64,000 bases of DNA from Sarcina ventriculi (GTDB lineage Bacteria; Bacillota; Clostridia; Clostridiales; Clostridiaceae): positions 1-64,000 of the forward strand of contig NZ_UAUL01000012.1 in assembly GCF_900456775.1 (NCBI RefSeq). The letters are read 5' to 3'. The position numbers were made by a program, and so were the translations under genes. Position 1 is the first letter of the stretch, and the number at the start of each line of letters is the position of its first letter. Below the pieces are notes generated by a model. That model was given only the letters and a program-made list of their open reading frames with translations. It was not told the origin of the DNA and searched no databases. Below are positions 36,647 through 45,287 of this stretch, piece by piece.

Positions 36647-36979
36647 TTATTTACATTTACAATTACTATTTCTAATTACAGTTATATTTATAATTTCATT
36701 TTGAAAAGCTTTTAACAAAGCTTTTTCTAAAACTAATTCTTTGTCAAAATTTTGTATATCTTTACAACAAGCAAAAACTTTATTTTCTTCTCCTTTTGCA
36801 TTAACATAAGTTAAAGTTACATTGGGTCTATCATATTCAACATTAACAATCTTTATTCCCCAAGATAAAGTTGAATATTCTCCGTCCACTTTTAAAAAAG
36901 TAGAATCTTTTAATTTTTGAGCTTCCTTGTTTGGATCCTTTATTATCAACAATTCATCCCCAACTTTATACTTTGACAT
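36647..36979 (-). CDS. Unknown protein of 110 aa
   Basis: I recognise no named family. The protein looks beta-rich (YKVGDELLIIKDP, TFLKVDGEYSTLSWGIKIV, PNVTLTYVNAKGEENKVF) with one helix near the end (KELVLEKALLKAFQNEI), and finishes with NSNCKCK plus an earlier ACCKD, giving four Cys. The opening resembles small SH3-like or KOW-like barrels but this is only impression. It lies 80 nt upstream of hbd on the same strand and could share its transcript. The ribosome binding site (AGGGGATG overlap region) is reasonable. Confidence 0.65.
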   Translation of the reverse strand: MSKYKVGDELLIIKDPNKEAQKLKDSTFLKVDGEYSTLSWGIKIVNVEYDRPNVTLTYVNAKGEENKVFACCKDIQNFDKELVLEKALLKAFQNEIINITVIRNSNCKCK

Positions 36980-37179
36980 GCGATCATCCCCTAAATATAA
37001 ATTTTTATATATTTTATAATTATTTTTTTAACAATCACAAATAAATTATAGCATAGCTACTCTTATATTACTACCACAAAATAACTAATATTACAATTAA
37101 TTGAATATTTTATGTAATTATTAATCAAAGTATATTTAAATTTATTTTTTATAAAATGTTTCAATATTCAATTCAAAAT

Positions 37180-37211
37180 TTTAGGGATAAAAAATATTTT
37201 TTATCCCTAAA
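37180..37211 (-). terminator. Terminator after yhaM
   Basis: A perfect palindrome TTTAGGGATAAAAAAT / ATTTTTTATCCCTAAA lies 9 nt after the yhaM stop; on the minus strand it is followed by ATTTTGAATT. The stem is long but the T run is short. Confidence 0.72.
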
Positions 37212-37219
37212 ATCAAAAT

Positions 37220-38191
37220 TTAATCATTTAATCCATGATTATATATTCTCCTATTTTCTAAAGACCATAATCTTTCTGAAAATTTTCCAACCTCAGTTTC
37301 ATTTGTTACTTTTCTCATATCATACATTCGTGCATCTATTAAATCAATATAGTGAAGAATTTCAGCCTCTGGAATCATTGGTTTTATAGGGCTACCGTAT
37401 TCTGGCTCATAGTGATGAGATAGTACTATATGTTCTAATAAAATCATGGAATCTCTATCAGCCTTTACCTCTTGCCCTGCAAGTTCAATCTCCTTAACCC
37501 CTTGAGTTATATGTCCTAAAAGAGTCCCTTCTAATGTATAATCATCAACTATCCCAAGTTCACTAGAAGCCATTTCTTTTATTTTTGCTAAATCATGAAG
37601 AATTATCCCGCCATAAATTAAGTCTGTATTTAAAAAATCATATATACTACAAATTTTTTCACCAAGATTCAACATTGTAGTTATATGATATAAAAGTCCG
37701 CTTTTTATAGAATGATGATTTTTTTTTGCTGCCGGGTAATACATTAATTTTTCTTTATTTTTTTCTACCATTAAATTAACTATATTTTTTATATCTTCAT
37801 TTTTCATATTATTAATATAAGTTTTTATAGTTTCAAACATTGTCTTACTATCAATTGGTGCACTTTGAACATAATCATCTATATTTACCTTATCTTCTGA
37901 AACTATATTCCTTATTTGTTCTACCTTTAGTTGAAGAGAACTTTGCCAACTTGTAACCATTCCTCTAACTTTAACTATAGTATTAGCTCTAAATTCACTC
38001 TCCTCCCCTTCTTTAACTTCCCACTTCTTAGCAGTAATTTCTCCTGTTCCATCTGCTAGAACAAAATCTAAATACTTTTTGCCATTGGAATTAGTAGTTT
38101 TTAAATCTACAGATTTTATTAAATAAAATCCCTCACTTCTTTCATTTTTTACAAACTCATTTATCTTTCTAATTGGAATAGTATTACTCAT
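37220..38191 (-). CDS. yhaM: 3'-5' exoribonuclease YhaM family (OB + HD domains)
   Basis: A 323-aa exonuclease of the YhaM/CBF1 family: an N-terminal OB fold (about residues 20-95, beginning EGFYLIKSVDLKTTNSNGKK and ending with a WQSSLQLKVEQIR segment) and a C-terminal HD metal-dependent phosphohydrolase domain with the H...HD...H residues in KKNHHSIKSGLLYHITTML (about 160-178), GGIILHDLAKI (about 197) and LEHIVLSHH (about 250-258). The family degrades RNA and single-stranded DNA 3' to 5' in Gram-positives. Single gene with its own terminator, downstream of the B12 operon end. Confidence 0.93.
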   Translation of the reverse strand: MSNTIPIRKINEFVKNERSEGFYLIKSVDLKTTNSNGKKYLDFVLADGTGEITAKKWEVKEGEESEFRANTIVKVRGMVTSWQSSLQLKVEQIRNIVSEDKVNIDDYVQSAPIDSKTMFETIKTYINNMKNEDIKNIVNLMVEKNKEKLMYYPAAKKNHHSIKSGLLYHITTMLNLGEKICSIYDFLNTDLIYGGIILHDLAKIKEMASSELGIVDDYTLEGTLLGHITQGVKEIELAGQEVKADRDSMILLEHIVLSHHYEPEYGSPIKPMIPEAEILHYIDLIDARMYDMRKVTNETEVGKFSERLWSLENRRIYNHGLND

Positions 38192-38300
38192 AAAATTATC
38201 ATCTCCACATTAAAATATTTTCTACTAAAAATTAATCATTTTATCTTTCTAATTATACTAATATTATACTATGTTTTATTAATAATACATTTAAAATAAA

Positions 38301-38340
38301 AAAATAGACTAAAAATCCTAGTTTATTTTTAATCTATTTT
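38301..38340 (-). terminator. Terminator at the end of the cobalamin operon
   Basis: A 16-bp stem AAAATAGACTAAAAAT / ATTTTTAATCTATTTT (one A/C mismatch), 8-nt loop, is followed on the minus strand by TTTATTTT. It lies 27 nt past the cbiJ stop and closes the B12 cluster. Confidence 0.8.
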
Positions 38341-38367
38341 TATAAAAAAATTAATATATTTTCTTTA

Positions 38368-39168
38368 TTATATTTTATCTAAAATTAAATTCTTATTTTT
38401 AACTATATAATTTTCCATTATATAGTTAAAAACATCTTTTTCTTTATAAAAAACGTTATGTTTATCTATTTTTTCTCTCTCTATAATAAAACAATCAATA
38501 TTAAGTTCTAATGCACTTTTTACTTTATCTTCAGTTGCACCTTTTTTACCACTATCTTTAAATAAAAAAATTTTTATATCATAATTTTTTAGAAAAGCTA
38601 AGTCTAATTCATAATTTATAGGACCCTTTATAGCTATTATATCATCTATTTTTGCTCCTCCATTAATAGCTTTTTCAATGGATTCTTTAGTTGGAAGTAT
38701 TCTATGAATTATTCTATTATTTAGATTCATATTTATAAGATCAGAAACTCTATTTACCCCTGTTGCATTTAATATATTTCCAGATTTATTTTTTATCTTT
38801 TCCTTAAAATCATCTAAATTTTTTATCATATGAATAAGAGGTTCATCTTTATATTTTTCAATGGAAGATTCTCTTTCAAACCTTATATATTCAATACCAC
38901 AAATACTGCAAGCTTCCACAACATTTTTACTTACGTTAACAGCATAAGGATGACTAAAATCGCAAAAAATATCTATATTATTTTCTTTTATGACATCAAT
39001 TAACTCTTTTTTATCTAATGGTCTAGTGTTTAAAACTTTACATTTTACATTACTTAAAAGTTCTCCTCCATATTCTGTAGATACCGATAAAAATAAATCA
39101 TCAGTATACCTATTGATATCTTTTAAAAGATTTTTTCCATCTGATGTACCTAAAATAAATCCTAACAT
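38368..39168 (-). CDS. cbiJ: Cobalt-precorrin-6A reductase
   Basis: Reduces the macrocycle of cobalt-precorrin-6A in anaerobic B12 synthesis (CbiJ/CobK). The 266-aa protein shows GFILGTSDGKNLL at the start and the family blocks DFSHPYAVNVSKNV (about residues 72-85), YIRFERESS, NATGVNRV and IHRILPT, the GPI and SGKKGATEDKVKSALEL region (near 210). It overlaps the end of cbiH by 7 nt and is last in the operon. Confidence 0.92.
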   Translation of the reverse strand: MLGFILGTSDGKNLLKDINRYTDDLFLSVSTEYGGELLSNVKCKVLNTRPLDKKELIDVIKENNIDIFCDFSHPYAVNVSKNVVEACSICGIEYIRFERESSIEKYKDEPLIHMIKNLDDFKEKIKNKSGNILNATGVNRVSDLINMNLNNRIIHRILPTKESIEKAINGGAKIDDIIAIKGPINYELDLAFLKNYDIKIFLFKDSGKKGATEDKVKSALELNIDCFIIEREKIDKHNVFYKEKDVFNYIMENYIVKNKNLILDKI

Positions 39169-39893
39169 CTTGTATTATATCCCCTTGGAGTTATAAATTG
39201 TCCATCTTTAATATAACTCTTGGAATTCCCTACTATAACAATAGTCATCATATCAACTAAATCATAATCTATATTATCAATTGTAGTTACTAATGAATTT
39301 TGACCTTCTCTTAATGCATGTTTCACAATAGCTACTGGTGTTTTACCATCTCTATATTGCCTTATGATATCTATGCATTCTTTTAAATAATGAGGTCTTC
39401 CCTTGCTTTTAGGATTATATAATGAAATTATAAAGTCTGACTTAGCAGCAAAATCCACTCTTTTTTTTATTTCATCATATGGAGTCATTAAATCACTTAA
39501 ACTTATATTGCAATTATCATGCATAAGTGGTGCTCCAACTATTGAACCTGCAGCAGATGATGCAGTTATTCCTGGAACTATAACTACATTTTTTATTTCT
39601 TCTTCGTTACAAAGTTCTAAAATAAGTCCAGCCATTCCATATATTCCTGCATCTCCAGTACTTATTATTGCTACATCTTTTTCTTTAGCAAGTTTTATGG
39701 CAAGTCTACATCTTTCCTCTTCACTTCTCATTCCTGTAGAATAAAGTTCTTTTCCCTCTATTATTTCCTTTATCATATCTAAATATTTAGTATAACCAAC
39801 TATAACATCACACTCTTTTATAACGTTATAAGCTTTAAGTGTCATATTCTCTATTGAGCCTGGCCCAATTCCTACAACATATAATTTTTTCAT
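39162..39893 (-). CDS. cbiH: Cobalt-precorrin-3 C17-methyltransferase (ring-contracting)
   Basis: SAM-dependent methyltransferase that methylates C17 and contracts the ring (CbiH/CobJ). The protein (243 aa) has the tetrapyrrole methylase N-terminus KLYVVGIGPGSIENMTLKA, GDAGIYGMAGL (about 82-92), VPGITASSAAGSIVGAPLMHDNCNISLSDLMTPY (quoted in part as GSIVGAPLMHDNCNISLSDL), which is diagnostic, and LYNPKSKGRPHYL. The ATG at 39893 lies behind AGGAGAG and overlaps the cbiG stop (TAATG). Confidence 0.93.
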   Translation of the reverse strand: MKKLYVVGIGPGSIENMTLKAYNVIKECDVIVGYTKYLDMIKEIIEGKELYSTGMRSEEERCRLAIKLAKEKDVAIISTGDAGIYGMAGLILELCNEEEIKNVVIVPGITASSAAGSIVGAPLMHDNCNISLSDLMTPYDEIKKRVDFAAKSDFIISLYNPKSKGRPHYLKECIDIIRQYRDGKTPVAIVKHALREGQNSLVTTIDNIDYDLVDMMTIVIVGNSKSYIKDGQFITPRGYNTRC

Positions 39894-40879
39894 TATTTTA
39901 TCTCTCCTATACAAAGTGTTACACCATCTAATTTTTGTTTTTTCAAAATAATTTCTCCACCTAAGAGCCTTACTGAAGGTTCACAAACATTCCCAACACC
40001 TATAGTCTTCTTTACAAACTGACTTATCTCAAACTGACTTTCTATTGGAAGTATATCTTCTTTAGTAAATACCTTAAAATCACAATTTAAAGTATCCTTT
40101 AAACTTAAAATTGCTTTTTCATCTTTTTTAATATCTATGCTTCCTATAGCCAAAACTGATCTCTTATCTATATTATTCTCTCTTAAACATTCCAAAACCT
40201 TAGAAATTAAGTGTTTTTCATCAGTATCTTTCTTGCAACCAACACCCAAAACTATATTTCTTTTTATAAGTTTTAAAACATTCTTGCCTTTTAAATCATG
40301 TCTTTGAATTTTATTAGTAATCCATAGAACATTATTTAAATTATCATTAAATTCATTATATCCTTTAGGTGTATTTATACATTTAAACTCATCTAAAAAC
40401 CCTATAACTTCTTCATCTAAAAGCTTAACTGCAAAATTTTTTGCAATCTTTAAATCATCTATTATAAAATTATTTTCTTTTGCAATAATATCAGGAGCTA
40501 CAACATTTTTTATATCAGTTGCAGTAGTTACAACATTTATAGCACTTAAAATTTTAGAAACTTTACTTGACAGCAAATTTCCACCTCCTAAATGCCCTGA
40601 TAAAAGACTTATGGAAAATTTACCATAACAATCTACAACAACTACAGCTGGATCATTTGTTTTACTTTTTATATAAGGAGCTATAGCCCTTACAGCTATA
40701 CCTGTTGATGATATAAAGATAATACCATCATACTTTTTACTTTCAAAAATATGCTTAACACAATTACTAAAATTAAAATTTTCATCTATATATTTTGAGA
40801 AAATTTCACAAGTAAAATATTCTTTTAACTTTAATAAAATCCTATCTCCTTGCTTCGTTACACTTATAATAGCAATCAT
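39893..40879 (-). CDS. cbiG: Cobalt-precorrin-5A hydrolase
   Basis: Opens the lactone and releases acetaldehyde from cobalt-precorrin-5A, a step only in the anaerobic route. The 328-aa protein starts MIAIISVTKQGDRI, has the N-terminal domain with ISSTGIAVRAIAPYIKSKTN-type sequence (quoted in part as STGIAVRAIAPYIKSKT), SLLSGHLGGGNLL (about 93-105) and the C-terminal VLGVGCKKDTDEKHL and ILPIESQFEISQFVKKTIGVGNVCEP (quoted in part as FVKKTIGVGNVCEP) region of the CbiG family. It lies between cbiF and cbiH with 2-nt spacing and 1-nt overlap. Confidence 0.93.
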   Translation of the reverse strand: MIAIISVTKQGDRILLKLKEYFTCEIFSKYIDENFNFSNCVKHIFESKKYDGIIFISSTGIAVRAIAPYIKSKTNDPAVVVVDCYGKFSISLLSGHLGGGNLLSSKVSKILSAINVVTTATDIKNVVAPDIIAKENNFIIDDLKIAKNFAVKLLDEEVIGFLDEFKCINTPKGYNEFNDNLNNVLWITNKIQRHDLKGKNVLKLIKRNIVLGVGCKKDTDEKHLISKVLECLRENNIDKRSVLAIGSIDIKKDEKAILSLKDTLNCDFKVFTKEDILPIESQFEISQFVKKTIGVGNVCEPSVRLLGGEIILKKQKLDGVTLCIGEIK

Positions 40880-40881
40880 TT

Positions 40882-41631
40882 TTAGATACCTTTTCTATAT
40901 TCATGGGTAAATGATTTATCATATAAAAGACTTTTTTCATAATCACAATCTATAAAATCACCAACTAATATTTGAGCACATTTTTTAATGCCTGCTTCCT
41001 TTACCTTTTCGCTTATATCATCAAGAGTTCCAAATATTACTCGTTCATCTTGCCAAGTAGCCCTTTCAATTACAGCTATAGGAACATTCCTTCCATAACC
41101 TTTTCTAAGCTTTGCAACAACTTTATCTATCATAGATATTGATAAAAATAATGCCATAGATGCTCCTATTGAAGCTAATTTTTCTAAATCCTCTTTTTCA
41201 GGAACCTTAGTCCTTCCTTCAACTCTAGTTAAAATTACCGTTTGAGATACTGAAGGCAATGTAAATTCTCTCTTTATTGAGGCAGCCGCTGCTACAAAAG
41301 AACTAACCCCTGGCACTACTTCATATTCTATATTAAGCTTTATAAGTTCATCCATTTGTTCTTTAATTGCACCATAAATACTAGGATCTCCAGTATGAAG
41401 TCTAACTGTTTCTAAATTATTTTCACTAGCTTCTTTCATAACACTTATAACTTCCTCTAAAGTCATAGAAGCTGAATTATAAATTTTAACTCCATTTTTA
41501 CAAAACTTTAAATGCTCAGGGCTCACTAGAGAACCTGCATATATAACAACATCTGCTTTCTCTAAAATAGAACGTCCTTTAACTGTTATTAAATCCACAT
41601 TTCCAGGACCTGCTCCTATAAAGTAAATCAT
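40882..41631 (-). CDS. cbiF: Cobalt-precorrin-4 C11-methyltransferase
   Basis: SAM-dependent methylation of C11 (CbiF/CobM). The protein (249 aa) has IYFIGAGPGNVDLITVKG (start), YAGSLVSPEHLKF, LHTGDPSIYGAIKEQMDEL (about 78-96), VPGVSSFVAAAASI and LTRVEGRTKVPEKEDL, all typical of CbiF. The ATG at 41631 follows GGAGGT; an upstream in-frame TTG would precede that site and is not used. It ends 2 nt before cbiG. Confidence 0.94.
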   Translation of the reverse strand: MIYFIGAGPGNVDLITVKGRSILEKADVVIYAGSLVSPEHLKFCKNGVKIYNSASMTLEEVISVMKEASENNLETVRLHTGDPSIYGAIKEQMDELIKLNIEYEVVPGVSSFVAAAASIKREFTLPSVSQTVILTRVEGRTKVPEKEDLEKLASIGASMALFLSISMIDKVVAKLRKGYGRNVPIAVIERATWQDERVIFGTLDDISEKVKEAGIKKCAQILVGDFIDCDYEKSLLYDKSFTHEYRKGI

Positions 41632-41665
41632 AATTTTACCTCCATAATACAATAAATTTTATAAT

Positions 41666-42331
41666 CTATTCTCTATTAGCTATTATTAAAGACATATAAT
41701 CTCTATGATTTAATATATCTTCTTTTTTGTGCAATATTTTTTGCCCATCTCTTCCAGCCCTTGAAACTAAAACATAATTAAATCCTTTTTCTTCAAGAAC
41801 ATTTATTATCTTTTCTTCTAATTTATAAACCTTCATAACAACTACATACTTTTCATCTTTTATTTTATCAATACTTCTACCTGGAAGTATTAAAAGAGGT
41901 TCATCTCCTAAACAAAGAGGCATATCTGTAAGACTTGCTGAAGCACAAAACGATGTTATTCCAGGGATAGTTTGAACCTCATACTTTTCACTTTCAAAAT
42001 GCTTTAAAATATGAGTATATGTACTATAAATATAAGGGTCTCCTAAAGTGAAAAAAGCTACGTCTTTACCTTCATTTAAAAGACCTTCTATAAGATTATA
42101 AGCCAATTTTACCTTCTCATTAGTATTTGATTTTCCCATAGGAAAATGAATTATTCTAACGTCTTTTTCCTGCTTAACATAAGGCTTTATCGTTTCATAT
42201 GCAATACTTTCTCCCCCCTCTTGAGAGCTTGGACATATTAAAACATCACTTTCATTTATTATCCTTATAGCTTTTGCAGTTAAAAGCTCACTATCTCCAG
42301 GACCTACTCCAACACCTATAAACTTCGCCAT
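41666..42331 (-). CDS. cbiL: Cobalt-precorrin-2 C20-methyltransferase
   Basis: SAM-dependent methylation of C20 (CbiL/CobI). The 221-aa protein starts AKFIGVGVGPGDSELLTAKA and has the cobalt-factor block GKDVAFFTLGDPYIYSTYTH (about residues 88-107), EVQTIPGITSFCASASLTDMPLCLGDEPLLILPGR (quoted in part as PGITSFCASASLTDMPLC) and MKVYKLEEKI. First methylation step after cobalt insertion by CbiK. Gap to cbiT is 20 nt. Confidence 0.94.
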   Translation of the reverse strand: MAKFIGVGVGPGDSELLTAKAIRIINESDVLICPSSQEGGESIAYETIKPYVKQEKDVRIIHFPMGKSNTNEKVKLAYNLIEGLLNEGKDVAFFTLGDPYIYSTYTHILKHFESEKYEVQTIPGITSFCASASLTDMPLCLGDEPLLILPGRSIDKIKDEKYVVVMKVYKLEEKIINVLEEKGFNYVLVSRAGRDGQKILHKKEDILNHRDYMSLIIANRE

Positions 42332-42351
42332 TAAAAATTCTCCTTTTATAT

Positions 42352-42912
42352 TTATTTTTTTACACTTATTATAAAAATCGGATTATTCGCAATTAACATC
42401 TTCAATCTTCCTTTAGCTTTAGAAACCTGAAGCATTGTTACATCAACCTTTAAGCCTTTTTTTTCTACATAATCACAAAAAGCATTAAGGTTAGTTATGG
42501 TAATAAAATTTGCAACTAACATACCATTATTCTCTAAAAGTTCTAATGATTTATCTATAATACATTCCATATTTCCACCAGTTCCACCTAAAAATATTCC
42601 GTGAAACTTCATTTTAATATTACTTAAAACTTCTATTGCATCTCCTTCAATAAGATTTATATTAGTGCAATTAAACTTATCTATATTAATTTTAGTAGTC
42701 TTTATAGCTTCTTCATCACGTTCAATAGATACAACTTGCCCATTTTTACATATCTTTGAAGCTTGAACAGTCATACTTCCCGTTCCACTCCCTATATCTA
42801 AAAAATTAGAAGTTGAATCCAGTTCTAATTTAGCAAAAGTAAGTATTCTTATATCCTCCTTAGTCATAGGAACATCACTTCTTATAAATTCCTCATCCTT
42901 TATAAATTTCAA
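42352..42912 (-). CDS. cbiT: Cobalt-precorrin-6B C15-methyltransferase / decarboxylase subunit CbiT
   Basis: Acts with CbiE to methylate C5 and C15 and decarboxylate the C12 side chain. The 186-aa protein is a Rossmann-type methyltransferase with the SAM motif LDIGSGTGSMTVQAS (about residues 38-52), SIERDEEAI, FLGGTGGNMECII, VANFITITNL. The start is a TTG with GGAGGTG 8 nt upstream, inside the end of cbiE. CbiT and CbiE are separate genes here, not fused as in CobL. Confidence 0.92.
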   Translation of the reverse strand: MKFIKDEEFIRSDVPMTKEDIRILTFAKLELDSTSNFLDIGSGTGSMTVQASKICKNGQVVSIERDEEAIKTTKINIDKFNCTNINLIEGDAIEVLSNIKMKFHGIFLGGTGGNMECIIDKSLELLENNGMLVANFITITNLNAFCDYVEKKGLKVDVTMLQVSKAKGRLKMLIANNPIFIISVKK

Positions 42913-42914
42913 AG

Positions 42915-43517
42915 CTATTTCACCTCCACCATCATAACAGATAGATTAGAAAATTCATAATTTAATATCTCTCTAGGATTCCCCTCAACTATCCTTTCAT
43001 TTTCATAAGATAAATTTTCACCCACAATAATAGTACAATTTATATTATTTTTAATGAGTATTTCACATAGTGATTTTGGAGTATTTTTATTATCAGTAAG
43101 CCAAATGGTCTTACAATTGTTCTTTACATGTTCTAAAAATTTTTCTTCTCTACCATGCATACTTCCTAAAAATGTCTTATTCCAAACCCTTTTAGTTTTA
43201 GCTGTTAAATACTGAAAAGAACTTATACCAGGAATTACTTCAAAATTTCTATTAAAATTTTTTGATATATAATCTGCTATACCGTAAAATAAAGGGTCTC
43301 CAGAGGCTAAAATTGATATATCTCCCTCTAAATTCTCCATATAAGTTAATATCTCTTTTAAATTGTTAACTTTTATTTTTTTGCCCTTTATCATAGATTC
43401 TAAAGTATCTATTGACCTTGAAAATCCTATAACATAATCACTATTTTTTATAATATTTTCTGCCTTTTTTAGTATATAATCAATATGCCCAGGACCTATC
43501 CCAACTATATAAATCAT
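42915..43517 (-). CDS. cbiE: Cobalt-precorrin-7 C5-methyltransferase CbiE
   Basis: SAM-dependent methylase partner of CbiT. The 200-aa protein starts MIYIVGIGPGHIDYIL, has the ILASGDPLFYGIADYI block (about residues 72-87), IPGISSFQYLTAKT and HGREEKFLEHV, and VGENLSYENERIVEG, the usual CbiE motif. It ends with EVK and a TAG just before the cbiT TTG start. Confidence 0.93.
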   Translation of the reverse strand: MIYIVGIGPGHIDYILKKAENIIKNSDYVIGFSRSIDTLESMIKGKKIKVNNLKEILTYMENLEGDISILASGDPLFYGIADYISKNFNRNFEVIPGISSFQYLTAKTKRVWNKTFLGSMHGREEKFLEHVKNNCKTIWLTDNKNTPKSLCEILIKNNINCTIIVGENLSYENERIVEGNPREILNYEFSNLSVMMVEVK

Positions 43518-43529
43518 AAATTTTTCTCC

Positions 43530-44606
43530 TTAAGCTTTAGCTAAAATTTCCGAATCTACGGTTCCTTTATAGACTAAAACATCGATATCAATTTCTCCAT
43601 GAATGTATGTTATTGCAGATGACTTAATCTTTTTAGCTATATTTTGATATAATTTTTCATTTCCTTTTCCTAAAGTATTTACTGCTCCATCTGTTGTTTT
43701 CTCATTTAAAATTCTTTTTACAAACTCCATATCATAGCCTAAAAGAGCCATTTCAAGAGCTATAACCTCAAGTCTAACACCACACACTTTGCTATGAGTA
43801 TTAAAACATCCATAAGCTATTTTGCACATTTTTCCTATGTGCCCTATTATAGTAACCCTAGTAGCCCCCTTATTTACACAAGTTTCTAAAGCAAATCCCA
43901 CAAAATTAGACATTATGACCATTTTCTTTTCATCATATCCTAAATTTTTAGCAAATTTTTCTCCCATATGCCCAAATACTAAAATAATTTCTTTGCTATA
44001 TAAAATTTTTTGACTTATCTCAAGGGCTATTGATGCTTTTAAAGCTTCTTCTGACATAGGATAAACAATACCAGTCGTACCTAAAATAGATATCCCATTT
44101 AAAATATTTAATCTACTATTGAAAGTCTTTTTTGCTACTAATTCTCCATCTGGCACAAATATCTCAACAGCAACCTCAAATCTTTCGTTTTCACTAATTT
44201 CTTTAACAGCCTTTTCTATCATAAGTCTTGGTACAGGATTTATCGCAGCCTCACCTTTTTTTATACTAAGACCATCAGCATAAACCCTTCCAACCCCTTC
44301 GCCTCCATCAATAGAAAATTCATTGGCTTTTTTAACTCTTGCACCTATTAAAATACCATCAGTTACATCAATATCATCTCCGCCATCCTTTCTAACTAAA
44401 CATTCAACGTAATCTTCATAAAAATTTGTTTCATGAACCTCTATTTCAATATTTATATTATTAGGAGTAAGTATATTAACATAATCTAATGATTTCCCAT
44501 TAAAAAGTGCATAAGTAGCCGCTTTTGCTGCTGCCGTTGCACAAGAACCCGTAGTATATCCACATCTTAGCTTTTTACCAAAGCTTTCAATATACATTTC
44601 AAACAT
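43530..44606 (-). CDS. cbiD: Cobalt-precorrin-5B C1-methyltransferase CbiD
   Basis: Methylates C1 in the anaerobic corrin pathway. The 358-aa protein has the family signature RCGYTTGSCATAAAKAATYAL (from about residue 15, quoted here to 20 residues or fewer as GYTTGSCATAAAKAATYA), GGDDIDVTDGILIGA, GVGRVYADGLS, AINPVPRLMI, ISILGTTGIVYPMSEEALKA (about 172-191) and GHIGKMCKIAYGCFNTHSKV. The start ATG overlaps the cbiC stop (TAATG). Confidence 0.95.
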   Translation of the reverse strand: MFEMYIESFGKKLRCGYTTGSCATAAAKAATYALFNGKSLDYVNILTPNNINIEIEVHETNFYEDYVECLVRKDGGDDIDVTDGILIGARVKKANEFSIDGGEGVGRVYADGLSIKKGEAAINPVPRLMIEKAVKEISENERFEVAVEIFVPDGELVAKKTFNSRLNILNGISILGTTGIVYPMSEEALKASIALEISQKILYSKEIILVFGHMGEKFAKNLGYDEKKMVIMSNFVGFALETCVNKGATRVTIIGHIGKMCKIAYGCFNTHSKVCGVRLEVIALEMALLGYDMEFVKRILNEKTTDGAVNTLGKGNEKLYQNIAKKIKSSAITYIHGEIDIDVLVYKGTVDSEILAKA

Positions 44607-45229
44607 TATCTATCAACCACCATGTACATAAGGGCATTAACAATTGCAACCGATACAGTACTTCCGCCTTTTCTTCCCCTTATTGTTATGTTATCTAAAT
44701 CAGTTTTTAAAAGTTCCTCTTTACTCTCAGAAGCTCCAACAAAACCAATAGGAGCACCTATAACAAATTTAGGTTTAGCTTTTCCTTCTCTATAAAGCTC
44801 TATTAATCTGTAAAGGGCAGTTGGTGCATTACCAAAAACGAAAAACTCTATTCCTTCATTCATTGCTATTTCAATGGCTGCCATAGATCGTGTAATATTT
44901 TTTTCTTTAGCTATTCTAAAAGCCTCTTCCGTTGAAACATAATTTACAATTTCGCAACCTAACTTTTCTAAAGCTTTTTTATTTATACCTGATTTAATCA
45001 TTTGAGTATCTGTATATATTTTACACCCCTTTTTTAAAAGAGAAAGCGCCTTATCTATACTTTGTTCATCTATTCTAATTAAATCTTTATATTCAAAATC
45101 AGCTGTTGTATGAATAACTCTTTTTACAACATTTAGTTCTCTATCAGAAAAATCATGGTTTCCCATTTCTTCTCCAATTATTTCAAAACTTCTCTTTTCT
45201 ATATCCATAGGAACTTTTATATAGCCCAT
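44606..45229 (-). CDS. cbiC: Cobalt-precorrin-8 methylmutase CbiC
   Basis: Moves the C11 methyl to C12, giving cobyrinate. The 207-aa protein has the catalytic His in RVIHTTADFEY (about residue 40), TDTQMIKSGI, FVFGNAPTALYRLIELYREG (about 132-151), VIGAPIGFVGASESKEEL and TIRGRKGGSTVSVAIVNALM, all signature blocks of CbiC/CobH. It is the first of the run of ring-modifying genes after cbiA; AAGGAGG-type site upstream. Confidence 0.95.
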   Translation of the reverse strand: MGYIKVPMDIEKRSFEIIGEEMGNHDFSDRELNVVKRVIHTTADFEYKDLIRIDEQSIDKALSLLKKGCKIYTDTQMIKSGINKKALEKLGCEIVNYVSTEEAFRIAKEKNITRSMAAIEIAMNEGIEFFVFGNAPTALYRLIELYREGKAKPKFVIGAPIGFVGASESKEELLKTDLDNITIRGRKGGSTVSVAIVNALMYMVVDR

Positions 45230-45287
45230 AAAATTCCTCCTTAAACTATACTTATTTCACTCATATATAAAATTAACATAATAAAGT

